A program made the position numbers and the translations under genes. Of a stretch of 64,000 bases of DNA, positions 9,133 through 17,395 are shown one piece after another; the first letter of the stretch is position 1, and the number at the start of each line of letters is the position of its first letter. The notes under the pieces were generated by a model. The model was not told where the DNA came from. It saw only the letters and a list, made by a program, of their open reading frames with translations, and searched no databases. Source of the DNA: Nonomuraea jiangxiensis (lineage in GTDB: Bacteria > Actinomycetota > Actinomycetes > Streptosporangiales > Streptosporangiaceae); assembly GCF_900099965.1 (NCBI RefSeq), contig NZ_FNDJ01000001.1, positions 357,766 to 421,765 on the forward strand, written 5' to 3'.

Positions 9133-9983
9133 TGGACGCAATGCCAGGCTGGGTCCGCCAGCACCTCGCCGCGCTCAGGGCGGTCGTGGTGCTGACCGTG
9201 CTGCTCGGCCTCATCTATCCGCTGGTCGTCACCGGCATCGCCCAGGTGCTGTTCCACGGGCGGGCCAACGGCTCGATGGTCGAGGGCGGGCACGGCAGCG
9301 CACTGATCGGCCAGCTCTTCACCGGCGCCGACGGCAGGCCGGTCCGGAAATACTTCCAGTCCCGGCCGTCGGCCGCCGGGCACGGCTACGACCCGACCGC
9401 GAGCGGCGCGAGCAACCTCGGGCCGGAGGACGTCGTGGACGTGCTGCCGGTGCCGGGGGCCAGGGATGAGAAGGGCAATCCGGACAAGGGGCGGCAGTCG
9501 CTGCTCACGCGGGTCTGTGCCCGCTCCAAGGCGATCGGCGAGCTGGAGGGCGTCAGCGGGGCTCGCCCGTACTGCACGCCGGACGGGGTGGGCGCGGTGC
9601 TGAAGGTCTTCCCTGATCGGGCGGTCAGCGTCAACCAGGGCTGCCCGGCGGTCCCGTTCGTCGCCGTCTACCAGGGGGTGCGGGTGGTGTGCGCGCGGCC
9701 GGGTGCGGACTACGCGGCCGGGCGTACGGTGCCGGTCCGGGGCGGGGCGGGGGCTCCGGCCGTGCCCGCCGACGCGGTCACGGCCAGTGGCTCGGGTCTG
9801 GACCCGCACATCTCGGTCGCCTACGCCGACCTGCAGGCGCCTCGGGTGGCCAGGGAGCGCGGGCTGGCCCTGGACCGGGTACGGGCGCTGATCGACGAGC
9901 ACACCACCGGCCGGGCGCTGGGCTTCATGGGGGAGCCCGCGGTCAACGTGCTCGAACTCAACCTGGCGCTCGACCGCTCATGA
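9132..9983 (+). CDS. kdpC: K+-transporting ATPase subunit C with an enlarged, Cys-containing domain
   Basis: 283 residues from ATG 9132 (GTG 9129 would add one). One N-terminal membrane helix (VVVLTVLLGLIYPLVVTGI) is followed by the KdpC extracytoplasmic domain with FQSRPSAAG, ASGASNLGP and the conserved ASGSGLDPHIS and TTGRALGFMGEP. The usual KdpC is roughly 190-220 residues. Here about 80 extra residues lie between ASNLGP and TASGSGLDPHIS, containing four cysteines (in RVCARSK, YCTPD, GCPAV and VVCARP) that could form disulfides outside the membrane. KdpC stabilises KdpAB and influences ATP affinity. No kdpDE sensor pair follows; the next gene is convergent only 9 bases away. Confidence 0.93.
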   Translation: MDAMPGWVRQHLAALRAVVVLTVLLGLIYPLVVTGIAQVLFHGRANGSMVEGGHGSALIGQLFTGADGRPVRKYFQSRPSAAGHGYDPTASGASNLGPEDVVDVLPVPGARDEKGNPDKGRQSLLTRVCARSKAIGELEGVSGARPYCTPDGVGAVLKVFPDRAVSVNQGCPAVPFVAVYQGVRVVCARPGADYAAGRTVPVRGGAGAPAVPADAVTASGSGLDPHISVAYADLQAPRVARERGLALDRVRALIDEHTTGRALGFMGEPAVNVLELNLALDRS

Positions 9984-9992
9984 TCTCCCTGC

Positions 9993-10721
9993 TCAGTCCC
10001 CGGACTCGGCGCGGGACTTGATCGTCAGCATCTGCCTGCGCATGGCCACGAAGTCGCTCAGGTCCATCGAGGCGAGGTAGGCGGTGCCGCGCAGGCCCGG
10101 CTCGGCGCGGATGCGGACGCGGAAGACCATCCGGGTCCCGCCGTCGAGCTCGTGCAGGGCGATGGAGCAGGTCGTGGTGGCATCGGAGCCGCGTTGGGCC
10201 AGGACGAGGGCGTTGGGCGGGTCGATCTCCTCGACGACGAATCCGGAGCCGTCCGGAGCCTCGGGAAACACGTCACCGACCTTAGGCCCGTGCTGCCCGG
10301 CGGCCTCACCCTGAGCCGCGGCACCCGGTCCTTCCTCGGAAGAGCCCTGCTCAGTGGCACCGGGCCATGCGGTGGTGGGGTCGGGTGTTTGCGTGGTGGG
10401 GCCCGGCCATGCCGTGGCGGGGTCGGGTGTTTGGGTGGTGGGGCCGGGCCATGCCGTGGTGGTGGTGCGGGGGGTGGTGGTGCCGGGAGTGTAGCCGCCG
10501 AGCCGGATCAGTGAGGCCCAGACCGAGGCCACGGGCGCGTCAACGGTGATGGCGCGGGTCGCCTGGTACTGCGGGGTACGGACGATGTCGTCACCGGCCA
10601 TGCCCCCGAACACCTCGCTGTCGGAAGCACCCCACCGCAGGTGCCAGGGCCGGACGGCGAGCAGGTAGCCTGCCGCGGCACCGACCGCCAGCCTGAACAG
10701 AGAGCGCGGAACGAGCATCAT
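9993..10721 (-). CDS. SRPBCC-type polyketide cyclase/dehydrase-like protein with a repeat insert
   Basis: 242 residues. The N-terminus RSLFRLAVGAAAGYLLAV looks like a signal or anchor helix. ITVDAPVASVWASLIRLGG and the C-terminal SIALHELDGGTRMVFRVRI fit the START/SRPBCC ligand-binding fold. Between the first helix and the sheet lies a low-complexity insert of about 2.5 copies of AWPGPTTQTPDPAT, matching a 42-bp DNA repeat. In relatives this loop is short, so the insert is probably a local expansion. Ligand and function are unknown. ATG at 10721 or the adjacent ATG at 10718 may be used. Confidence 0.7.
   Translation of the reverse strand: MMLVPRSLFRLAVGAAAGYLLAVRPWHLRWGASDSEVFGGMAGDDIVRTPQYQATRAITVDAPVASVWASLIRLGGYTPGTTTPRTTTTAWPGPTTQTPDPATAWPGPTTQTPDPTTAWPGATEQGSSEEGPGAAAQGEAAGQHGPKVGDVFPEAPDGSGFVVEEIDPPNALVLAQRGSDATTTCSIALHELDGGTRMVFRVRIRAEPGLRGTAYLASMDLSDFVAMRRQMLTIKSRAESGD
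10361..10465. repeat. 42-bp tandem repeat inside the SRPBCC gene
   Basis: Two and a half near-identical copies of a 42-bp unit, each containing GGCCATGC followed by GGGTCGGGTGTTTG. The period is a multiple of three, so the reading frame is kept and a 14-residue unit is repeated in the protein. Confidence 0.8.
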
Positions 10722-10859
10722 GAACTCCTTCGCATCACTGGTCGGAACGCCTAGTCTCTGACATGAGTCCGGACTTGGATAGGACGAACTGACATTTCAA
10801 CATTTCTCGGGTAAATCAGCCTTTTTGTGGATATGGCTGAAATGTCGTCTGTCCGGCGA

Positions 10860-11969
10860 TCAGATCTGGCTGGGCTTCCAGGCCGGGAGATCGTAAGTCT
10901 CCGCGATGGGCCGCCACGCCTCGGCGAACCGGCGCTTCGCCACCTGCGCGGTCTCGGACCTGCCCAGGCCGCGCCGGTAGTCGCGATCCTCGGTGATCTC
11001 TCCCGTGCACTTCTCGGCGACGTGGTTCCGGGCCCAGGTGAGGAAGGCGGCGTCGGCGTCGTACGAGGCGGACAGGGCGTCCACCAGGGCGTCCTTGAGC
11101 TCCGCGCCGGCCGTCAGCGCGGTCACCGGGAGTTCCTTGGCGGCGGCGAGCTGGTCGCGGCGGCTGGCTGTGATGTCCTGGATGGCGTCCACGCCGTCCG
11201 GCTCGCACCGGCTGGTCCTCGCGATGGCGAGGGAGAGGCTGGAACGGGCGGAGCTGCTGCTGGACAGCAGGTCGTTCAGGTTGCGGGCCTGCTGGGCGGC
11301 GGCCGAGCCGGAGTCGTCGCCGGGTGCAGGAGACGCCTCGTCGGCGCTCGGGTCGGAAACCGCCGAGTCCGAGTCCGCGTCCGGGGGTGTCTCGTCCGTC
11401 GCCTGGTTCGAGGAGCCGTCGCCCTGCTGCGAGCCGGTGGTGGCGAGCACGGGGGACTGGCTCTGCTGGGCCTGGGCGGCCTCGTTCGCCGCGAACGGGC
11501 GGACGACGACGATCAACCAGGTCAAAGCGAAGGCGAAGACCGCGGCGGCCAGGCTGAGGAGCACCGACGGCCGCCGCCAGGCCGGGGTACGCGCCCGCAG
11601 TGTGGACGGCTCCGGCCCCCAGCCGTCATCCGCGCCCGGAACCGGTCCGAGGGAACGTGGCGGGCCGGCCGATGACGGTGGCCCGGCGAGTGGCGGCGGG
11701 CCGGCGGGCGGCGGTGACACGGCCGCGAACGGCTCGAAGGGGGAGGGCCCTCCGGTGCCGTGCGATCTGGTGGGAGGCGGTGCGCCGTGGGGCCCGGCGG
11801 GAGCGCCCCGGCGCGGGGCGTAGGGATCGCGGGCGCGTGAGTACGGTCCGGGGGCGGGAGGATCGGTGGACGGATGGGGGACGGGGGCCCGGCAGCGGGA
11901 GCACTGGGGGTGGTTGCCGACAGGGGATCCGCAGCGCTCACAGACGCGGTTGGAGCCCGATTCGTGCAC
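10860..11969 (-). CDS. Zinc-ribbon, single-pass membrane protein of unknown function
   Basis: 369 residues from GTG 11969, chosen because CGGGAGG lies about 7 bases upstream; an ATG at 12008 would add 13 residues. The N-terminus has CERCGSPVG and CSRCRAP, a CxxC...CxxC zinc ribbon, then a long Pro/Gly-rich cytoplasmic stretch. One membrane helix (SLAAAVFAFALTWLIVVV) follows at roughly residue 145. The outside part begins with a Ser/Asp/Ala-rich linker and ends in a mostly helical domain of about 140 residues, of which LNDLLSSSSSARSSL and EPDGVDAIQDITASRRDQL are parts. I do not recognise the family. The layout suggests a membrane protein linking a cytoplasmic zinc module to an extracellular helical domain. 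Confidence 0.7.
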   Translation of the reverse strand: MHESGSNRVCERCGSPVGNHPQCSRCRAPVPHPSTDPPAPGPYSRARDPYAPRRGAPAGPHGAPPPTRSHGTGGPSPFEPFAAVSPPPAGPPPLAGPPSSAGPPRSLGPVPGADDGWGPEPSTLRARTPAWRRPSVLLSLAAAVFAFALTWLIVVVRPFAANEAAQAQQSQSPVLATTGSQQGDGSSNQATDETPPDADSDSAVSDPSADEASPAPGDDSGSAAAQQARNLNDLLSSSSSARSSLSLAIARTSRCEPDGVDAIQDITASRRDQLAAAKELPVTALTAGAELKDALVDALSASYDADAAFLTWARNHVAEKCTGEITEDRDYRRGLGRSETAQVAKRRFAEAWRPIAETYDLPAWKPSQI

Positions 11970-12123
11970 CAATGCACCCTCCCGGAAATATCCAAGGAAA
12001 TGGGACAAATACTCTATGAGTGGACTCTCGGATAGTCCTTGGCTATGAATGAGGCTATTTGCCGATAACGTACCTGTTACGTGATTATCGCGAAAGGCAA
12101 GCGGGCAGAGCGCGGCGGCGACA

Positions 12124-12148
12124 CCGGCCCCCCGGTCGGAGGGGCCGG
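12124..12148. terminator. Stem-loop after the lamin-tail gene
   Basis: CCGGCCCC (12124-12131) pairs with GGGGCCGG (12141-12148) around a 9-base loop, 14 bases beyond the stop of the minus-strand gene ending at 12162. No U tract. Confidence 0.6.
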
Positions 12149-12161
12149 CGCCGGCGGGAGG

Positions 12162-13421
12162 TCAGCGGGTGAAGCAGATGGTGCGGCCCGCCTTGACCTG
12201 GTCCGACCTGTACGTCACCCGGTCGATGGACGTGCCCTCACGATCCAGCAGGATGATGGTGTCGCCCTGGTTGCCCAGTTGCACGTTCCCGTCCAGCGGC
12301 ACCCGCAGGGTGGCCCCGCCCTCGATCGTGCCGGTCAGCGCCCTGCGGCCGCCGGCGGCGTCCGAAAGGGCCCAGCCCGCGAGGTCGACGGCGGCGGAGG
12401 TGACGTTCAGGAGGGTGACGGTCTCGTTGCCGCGATCGGCGCCCGACGGGTCGGGCAGGGCCGCGACGATCACGAGGTCCCCGGCGGCGACGAGCGGCGG
12501 CTTGGTGGGCGTGCCGGGCGGCGCCGGGTCGGGACTGATGATGAATTCCTCGGGCCAGGTCGTGAGCTGGAGCTGCCGCCCGGCCCCCTTGACCACGTCG
12601 TGCAGGTTGCCCCGTTCGAGCTTGCCGATCAGGAACAGCTCGTCGTCCCGGTTCACCGCATCGGCCCGCAGCCAGGCGTCGAAGCCGTCGAAGTCGGTGA
12701 ACCCGGCCGCCAGGTACGGCACGATGCGCCGGAACAGCTTCGGCCAGATCACCAGCTGCTCCGCCGCGTCCAGGTCGGCGATCTCGGCCGGGCCGTCCGG
12801 GTCGGCGGTCGCGCGCGGCCAGATGCCGGTGGACCGCGCCTCGGCCCTGGCCGCCTGCGACACCCCCGCCAGATGCGTGCGCAACTCGGCGGGCAGCGTC
12901 GCGTAGAACGCCGGATAGACCAGCCCTGCGGCCAGCAGTGCCGCGTTGACGGACAGGTCCACCAGCGGCGGGTCCAGGAACACCGTCGCCCCGTCGGTCC
13001 CCGCGTGGTCACCGGCGTAGACGAACGCGATCAGCCGCCCGTTCGCGTCGATCCCGTTCGTGAGCACGTGACCGCGGATCGAGTCCTGGTCGGCGGAGCG
13101 TACCTTGTTCGGGAGGTCGTCCCAGTAACGCACGTTCGTGAAGCCGAGCAGCCGCAGCAGCTCGTCCCGCGCCGCGTTGGCCCCGGTCAGCTCCTGGTGG
13201 GTCTCCTCGAAGTGGGTCTCCAGCGCGTCCACGGCCTCCAGCCGTACGGAGATGCCGCGGCTGGTGATGTTCGGCGGCCGGCCGGAGCGCCGGGTCAGCG
13301 CCTCGACCAGGGCCGGAGAGTCGGGCCGGAACTTGACGGTGTCGCCGTCCGGCTCGGGCCCCTGCCGTGGGAGATCCGGATAGCGGATCACAAAAGTACC
13401 GCGTAACAGCGTGTAGCTCAT
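12162..13421 (-). CDS. Nuclease-like protein with C-terminal lamin-tail domain
   Basis: 419 residues from the ATG at 13421, preceded by GGGGGGAAAG. Residues about 100-230 contain LIAFVYAGD and the stretch GLVYPAFYATLPAELR followed by SQAARAEARSTGIW, which resembles the end of a thermonuclease (SNase-like) domain. The last 110 residues (DLVIVAALPDPSGAD, ETVTLLNVTS, VDLAGWALSD, LGNQGDTIILLD) are a lamin-tail (LTD) beta-sandwich. This combination occurs in actinobacterial proteins of unknown role. No signal peptide is visible, which is unusual for an LTD protein. The catalytic residues of SNase are not obvious, so activity is uncertain. Confidence 0.68.
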   Translation of the reverse strand: MSYTLLRGTFVIRYPDLPRQGPEPDGDTVKFRPDSPALVEALTRRSGRPPNITSRGISVRLEAVDALETHFEETHQELTGANAARDELLRLLGFTNVRYWDDLPNKVRSADQDSIRGHVLTNGIDANGRLIAFVYAGDHAGTDGATVFLDPPLVDLSVNAALLAAGLVYPAFYATLPAELRTHLAGVSQAARAEARSTGIWPRATADPDGPAEIADLDAAEQLVIWPKLFRRIVPYLAAGFTDFDGFDAWLRADAVNRDDELFLIGKLERGNLHDVVKGAGRQLQLTTWPEEFIISPDPAPPGTPTKPPLVAAGDLVIVAALPDPSGADRGNETVTLLNVTSAAVDLAGWALSDAAGGRRALTGTIEGGATLRVPLDGNVQLGNQGDTIILLDREGTSIDRVTYRSDQVKAGRTICFTR

Positions 13422-13510
13422 TTCTTTCCCCCCATCTACGCATAACTGCGCGTACTCAAGCGAGCGGAGCGTAACTCGCGTCGGGGGCATCGTCCATGGA
13501 GCCCGGCAAT

Positions 13511-14146
13511 TCACCGGTAGACGGCGACGGCGGCCTCCCCGACCAGCGTGTCCACGACGCCGACCAGGTCCGCGACGACGGGCGAGCCGGCCGCGGCGAT
13601 CTCGCGCAGGCGGCCCACCAGCCGGCCGCCCGGCACGTCGAGATAGAGCTGCCGCTCCACCCGCAGCACCGCCACCAGCCCGCACAGGGCGGCGCACCGG
13701 GCGTCCGGCGGCTTCCACCCCTCGACCGCCGAGCGCACGCCGGAGGAGGCCCGGACAACGGAGGAGATGTCGGCGAGCCGGTAGCGCGTGTACGGCAGCA
13801 GCCCCATCCGCCGCCCGCTCACCCGCACCAGTACGCCGGAGGTGACCAGGACGTCGCGGACGTGTTCGTACATCCCGGCGGAAACCCTCTTGACCAGGGG
13901 CCTGACGTGGACCGGGGCGGCCCCGAGGAGGCCGGTCAGGCCGTCGGCGATCGGGTCGCCGGTGGGAGCGGTCACCCGGCGGGCGGCGGCGGCCTGGCCC
14001 CTGGCGACGATCACCTGGCCGCCGAACGTCAGCTCCAGCAGCACGGCCCCGGCGAGCCCCAGCTCCAGCGACGACCGGTGGACCAGCGGCCTGCCCGACG
14101 GGTCGTGGGCGATGAGGTATAGGTCGTGGTGGAGCGGCAGGGTCAT
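13511..14146 (-). CDS. GPP34 (GOLPH3/VPS74-like) family protein
   Basis: 211 residues. LPLHHDLYLIAHDPSGRP at the start, the mid segment GMYEHVRDVLVTSGVLVR and the closing VVADLVGVVDTLVGEAAVAV match the bacterial GPP34 family, all-helical proteins related to the phosphoinositide-binding Golgi protein GOLPH3. Actinobacteria carry many paralogues of largely unknown function, presumably membrane-surface proteins. The ATG (14146-14144) overlaps the TGA of the APC permease upstream, so the two are co-translated. Confidence 0.8.
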   Translation of the reverse strand: MTLPLHHDLYLIAHDPSGRPLVHRSSLELGLAGAVLLELTFGGQVIVARGQAAAARRVTAPTGDPIADGLTGLLGAAPVHVRPLVKRVSAGMYEHVRDVLVTSGVLVRVSGRRMGLLPYTRYRLADISSVVRASSGVRSAVEGWKPPDARCAALCGLVAVLRVERQLYLDVPGGRLVGRLREIAAAGSPVVADLVGVVDTLVGEAAVAVYR

Positions 14147-15534
14147 GGGAGGTCCTTTGCTCGCCACGCGCGTCCGGAGGGCACGTTCGACCGGCGGCCC
14201 AGGGCGTGCCGGCCGGCCAGCGCCAGTACGCCGATGCCGAGCCAGATCAGGCCGGTCACCTGCGCCAGAAGGTTGGCGTTGATCACGACGAAGACGAGGA
14301 GGCCCATCCCGATCAGCGGCGCGATCAGATGTGGCCACATGTCGTCCGAGCCGAGCCGGAGCGAGTAGTGCACGATGACCGACGCGTGCAGCACCAGGAA
14401 CGCCACCATGGCGCCCAGGTTGACCAGGCTAGCGAGCAGGACCACGCCGTCGGAGCGGGTGGAGGCCCATAGACCGAGGCCCACCGACAGCGCCGTGACC
14501 AGCAGGATGGCGTTGGCCGGCACCGAGTGCCGGACCGACACCTTGGCCAGGAACGACGGGAGCCGGCGGTCGCGGGCCATCGCGTACAGCAGGCGCGACA
14601 CGGCCACCTGGGCGACCAGCGTGTTGGCCAGGCCCCACGAGAGCGCGGTGGCGGTGGTGGTGACGTGCCGGAGCCACTCGCCGCCCGCGACGGCCGCGGC
14701 GTCGTAGAACGCGGTGCCGCTGTCCTCGGCCCGCAGCCCGGCGGGATCGGGCACGAGCAGGGCGGCCACCCAGACCTGCGCCACGAACAGCACCCCGGCC
14801 AGCACCAGGGCCAGCCGCATGGCCCGCCCCACCTGGGCCGAGCCGCCGGTGGACTCCTCGACGAGCATGCTGATCCCGTCGAAGCCGAGGAACGACAGCA
14901 CCGCCACCGAGACCGCGGCGAAGACCACCGGCCAGGAGAACGTCGCGGGGTCGAACAGCGGGGAGAGGTCGAAGCCGTGGCCCCGGCCCTGGAGCAGCGC
15001 CCACACGCCGGCCGCGAGGAACAGCGCGAGCACGACCAGCTCGCCGATGATCAATAATCGGGTCAGCTTGACGGTCACCCTGATGCCGCGCAGGTTGATC
15101 ACCGTGTTGATCAGTGCGAAGGCGATCAGCCAGCCCCAGACGGGCACCTGCGGCAGGCTGGTGTGCAGGGCGGCGGCCGCGACGAGATACAGCAGGCTCG
15201 GCAGGACGAGATAGTCCAGCAGGATCATCCACCCGGTCAGGAAGCCGACCGGCGGGGCGATGCCGCGCCCGGCGTAGTTGTAGACCGAACCCGACAGCGG
15301 GAACGCCTTGACCATCTGCGCGTAGGACGCGGCGGTGAAGAGCAGCACGACCATCCCGACGAGATACGCCAGGACCGGCATGCCGCCGGAGTGCGAGTAG
15401 ACGTGGCCGAAGATCGCGAAGGGCGCGATCGGCACCATGAGGACCAGGCCGTAGAGCACGAGGTCGGTCAGGCCGACCCCGCGGCGTAACTCCTGCCGGT
15501 ATCCGAACTGCTCAACGTTCTCTCGCGTGCGCAC
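14143..15534 (-). CDS. APC superfamily amino acid permease
   Basis: 463 residues from GTG 15534 (GGAGAG about 8 bases upstream); the longer open frame up to 15837 has Arg/Pro-rich non-coding composition. About twelve membrane helices. GVGLTDLVLYGLVLMVPIAP is the APC first helix, and LGFDGISMLVEESTGGSAQV is the characteristic helix 6-7 region. Expected to exchange or import an amino acid or amine with protons. The substrate is unknown. It is coupled to the GPP34 gene. Confidence 0.88.
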   Translation of the reverse strand: MRTRENVEQFGYRQELRRGVGLTDLVLYGLVLMVPIAPFAIFGHVYSHSGGMPVLAYLVGMVVLLFTAASYAQMVKAFPLSGSVYNYAGRGIAPPVGFLTGWMILLDYLVLPSLLYLVAAAALHTSLPQVPVWGWLIAFALINTVINLRGIRVTVKLTRLLIIGELVVLALFLAAGVWALLQGRGHGFDLSPLFDPATFSWPVVFAAVSVAVLSFLGFDGISMLVEESTGGSAQVGRAMRLALVLAGVLFVAQVWVAALLVPDPAGLRAEDSGTAFYDAAAVAGGEWLRHVTTTATALSWGLANTLVAQVAVSRLLYAMARDRRLPSFLAKVSVRHSVPANAILLVTALSVGLGLWASTRSDGVVLLASLVNLGAMVAFLVLHASVIVHYSLRLGSDDMWPHLIAPLIGMGLLVFVVINANLLAQVTGLIWLGIGVLALAGRHALGRRSNVPSGRAWRAKDLP

Positions 15535-15763
15535 GACAGGTCTCTCCAAGTCGCCATGCGGGTGTCGGGCGTTCGATGGGCGATCCTTCCGCAGCGCGCC
15601 CCCGCGTCGCAAGACTGCCCGCGCCGCCGCCCAGGGTCGGGTTCGCGGATGCCGTGCCCGAGGAGGCCGGGCCCGCGACGATCTGCACCCGGGGTGGAGT
15701 AAACCGGGCGGATGTGGGTAGCTGGTCCGGACTTCTGGACCTTTCTCCCGCGCGGTGGCCGCC

Positions 15764-17305
15764 TCACTGCCTGGTGTGGGGGCGGCCCCGGCCGCGGGCA
15801 TGGTGGCCGCCGCGTTCTCCGGAACCCGAGCGGTCACCGTGCCCAGCGCGACCCCCGGGGCCTGTGCGGTGGTGGCCCGCGTGGACGGTTCTGGGCGGGG
15901 GCGGGCCGTAGCCGAGGGTGCCCATCATGCCCTGCTCCTGGTGGTACAGGTTGTGGCAGTGGAACATCCACTCGCCGGGGTTGTCGGCGAGTACGTCCAG
16001 GTGGAGGCGTTCGCGGGGCTTGATGTTGACGGTGTCCTTGCGTGGGCCGCGCGAGCCGGCCACCCGGAGCTGGAAGGTGTGGCCGTGCAGGTGCATCGGG
16101 TGCCACATGGGCGATCGGTTGTCCAGGATCAGCCGGATCGTCTCGTCCGGTTCCACCCGCACCCGCATCGGGTCGTCGGCGAGCCGGCCGTTGAGCGTCC
16201 ACTCGTTGCCGGAGGGGCGCATGCCGATGGTGACGGTGACGCTCCTGGTGGGGCGGGGCAGGTGGTCGTCGCTTTCGGCATTCAGATCCTGATATTTCAG
16301 CATTTGCCGCTGGAGTTCCGGCACCTTGGCCTGCCACAGCGGGGAGACGGCGCCGGCCGAGGTGCGTACCACGCCGTACGCCCGCCCGCGCTTTCCCTCC
16401 GCCACCGCGACCAGCGGGAACGCCCCCCAATCGAGCCGCACCACGAAGTCGTAGCGCTCGCCCATGCCGATGATGAACGTGTCCACCGTGACGGGCGCGC
16501 ACGGGAACCCGTCGGTGTGCGTGATGGTCATGCGGTGCCCGCCGAGCGCGACCCGGAAGGGCGTGTCGGCGGCCGCGTTGATCACCCGGAACCTGACCCG
16601 CCGCCCTGAGCGGGTGGCGAACGTCTCGGGGGTGTCCGGCCCGCGGCCGTTGAGCAGGTAGACCGGGTGGCGCAGCTCGGCCGCCACGCCGCCGAGCGCC
16701 GCGCTGCGCAGGGTGTCGTCGTGGCCGGTGGAGGAGTTGAGCCTGCGCAGCGCGGCGTCGGGGGTGCCGCGGATGCCGTCCAGCCAGTCGTCGAGCACGA
16801 CGGTGAACTCCTCGTCGTAGTCGAGCGGCTCGTCCGGGTCGGTGATGATCAGCGGCCCGTACAGGCCGCGGTCGGACTGCATGCCGACGTGCGAGTGATA
16901 GAAGTACGTCCCCGGGTCGGGCGCGGTGAAGACGTAGTCGAAGGTCCCGCCCGGCCGGGTGGGCGCCTGGCTGAACCCGGGCGCCCCGTCCATGCGCGGG
17001 TCGATCCTGATGCCGTGCCAGTGCACGGTGGTCGGCGCGGGCAGCTCGTTGACCAGCCTGACGGCCACGGTCTCCCCGGCGGCGACCTGGACCAGCGGGC
17101 CGGGGACGGTGTCGCCGTAGGCCCAGGTGGAGACGGTGCGCCGGCCCAGGGACACGGTCGCGGGCCGGGCCCGCAGCACCATCGCCCCGGGCCACTCGGC
17201 CGCCCCGCCCGCCGCCGTCCTGCCCGGTGCCAGGGGAGCGGTGGCGCCCAGAGCGGCGAATACCCCGGTGAGGAACGCCCTCCGGGAAATCAGCGAACCA
17301 GCCAT
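15764..17305 (-). CDS. Tat-exported multicopper oxidase (laccase/CueO-like)
   Basis: 513 residues from the ATG at 17305 (GGGGGGAG 6 bases upstream). The signal peptide SLISRRAFLTGVFAALGA has a twin-arginine motif, consistent with export of a folded copper enzyme. Four copper-binding motifs are intact: HWHGIRIDPRMDG, FYHSHVGMQSD, HPMHLHGHTFQL and MFHCHNLYHQEQGMMG (the HCH Cys is the T1 ligand). It should oxidise phenols or metal ions with reduction of O2 to water. The last 45 residues (after GTLGYGPPPP) form a His/Gly/Arg-rich tail that may bind metal. It stands alone, downstream of the terminator of the LacI gene on the same strand. Confidence 0.9.
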   Translation of the reverse strand: MAGSLISRRAFLTGVFAALGATAPLAPGRTAAGGAAEWPGAMVLRARPATVSLGRRTVSTWAYGDTVPGPLVQVAAGETVAVRLVNELPAPTTVHWHGIRIDPRMDGAPGFSQAPTRPGGTFDYVFTAPDPGTYFYHSHVGMQSDRGLYGPLIITDPDEPLDYDEEFTVVLDDWLDGIRGTPDAALRRLNSSTGHDDTLRSAALGGVAAELRHPVYLLNGRGPDTPETFATRSGRRVRFRVINAAADTPFRVALGGHRMTITHTDGFPCAPVTVDTFIIGMGERYDFVVRLDWGAFPLVAVAEGKRGRAYGVVRTSAGAVSPLWQAKVPELQRQMLKYQDLNAESDDHLPRPTRSVTVTIGMRPSGNEWTLNGRLADDPMRVRVEPDETIRLILDNRSPMWHPMHLHGHTFQLRVAGSRGPRKDTVNIKPRERLHLDVLADNPGEWMFHCHNLYHQEQGMMGTLGYGPPPPRTVHAGHHRTGPGGRAGHGDRSGSGERGGHHARGRGRPHTRQ

Positions 17306-17354
17306 GACGAACTCCCCCCGTTCCCTGGAAAGGTAACGGAGAGTGATCACGTAC

Positions 17355-17381
17355 CGGGCCCGCCACGCGGGCGGGCCCGGG
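17355..17381. terminator. GC-rich stem-loop downstream of the LacI gene
   Basis: CCGGGCCCGCC (17355-17365) pairs with GGCGGGCCCGG (17371-17381) around ACGCG. It lies 15 bases past the stop of the minus-strand LacI gene and separates it from the multicopper oxidase. Confidence 0.75.
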
Positions 17382-17395
17382 TGGTGGCGGGCCGG

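Noticed and set aside
15535..15763. Extended N-terminus of the APC permease
   Set aside because: Arg/Pro/Ala-rich, no similarity; the GTG at 15534 has a good ribosome-binding site and fits the family start.
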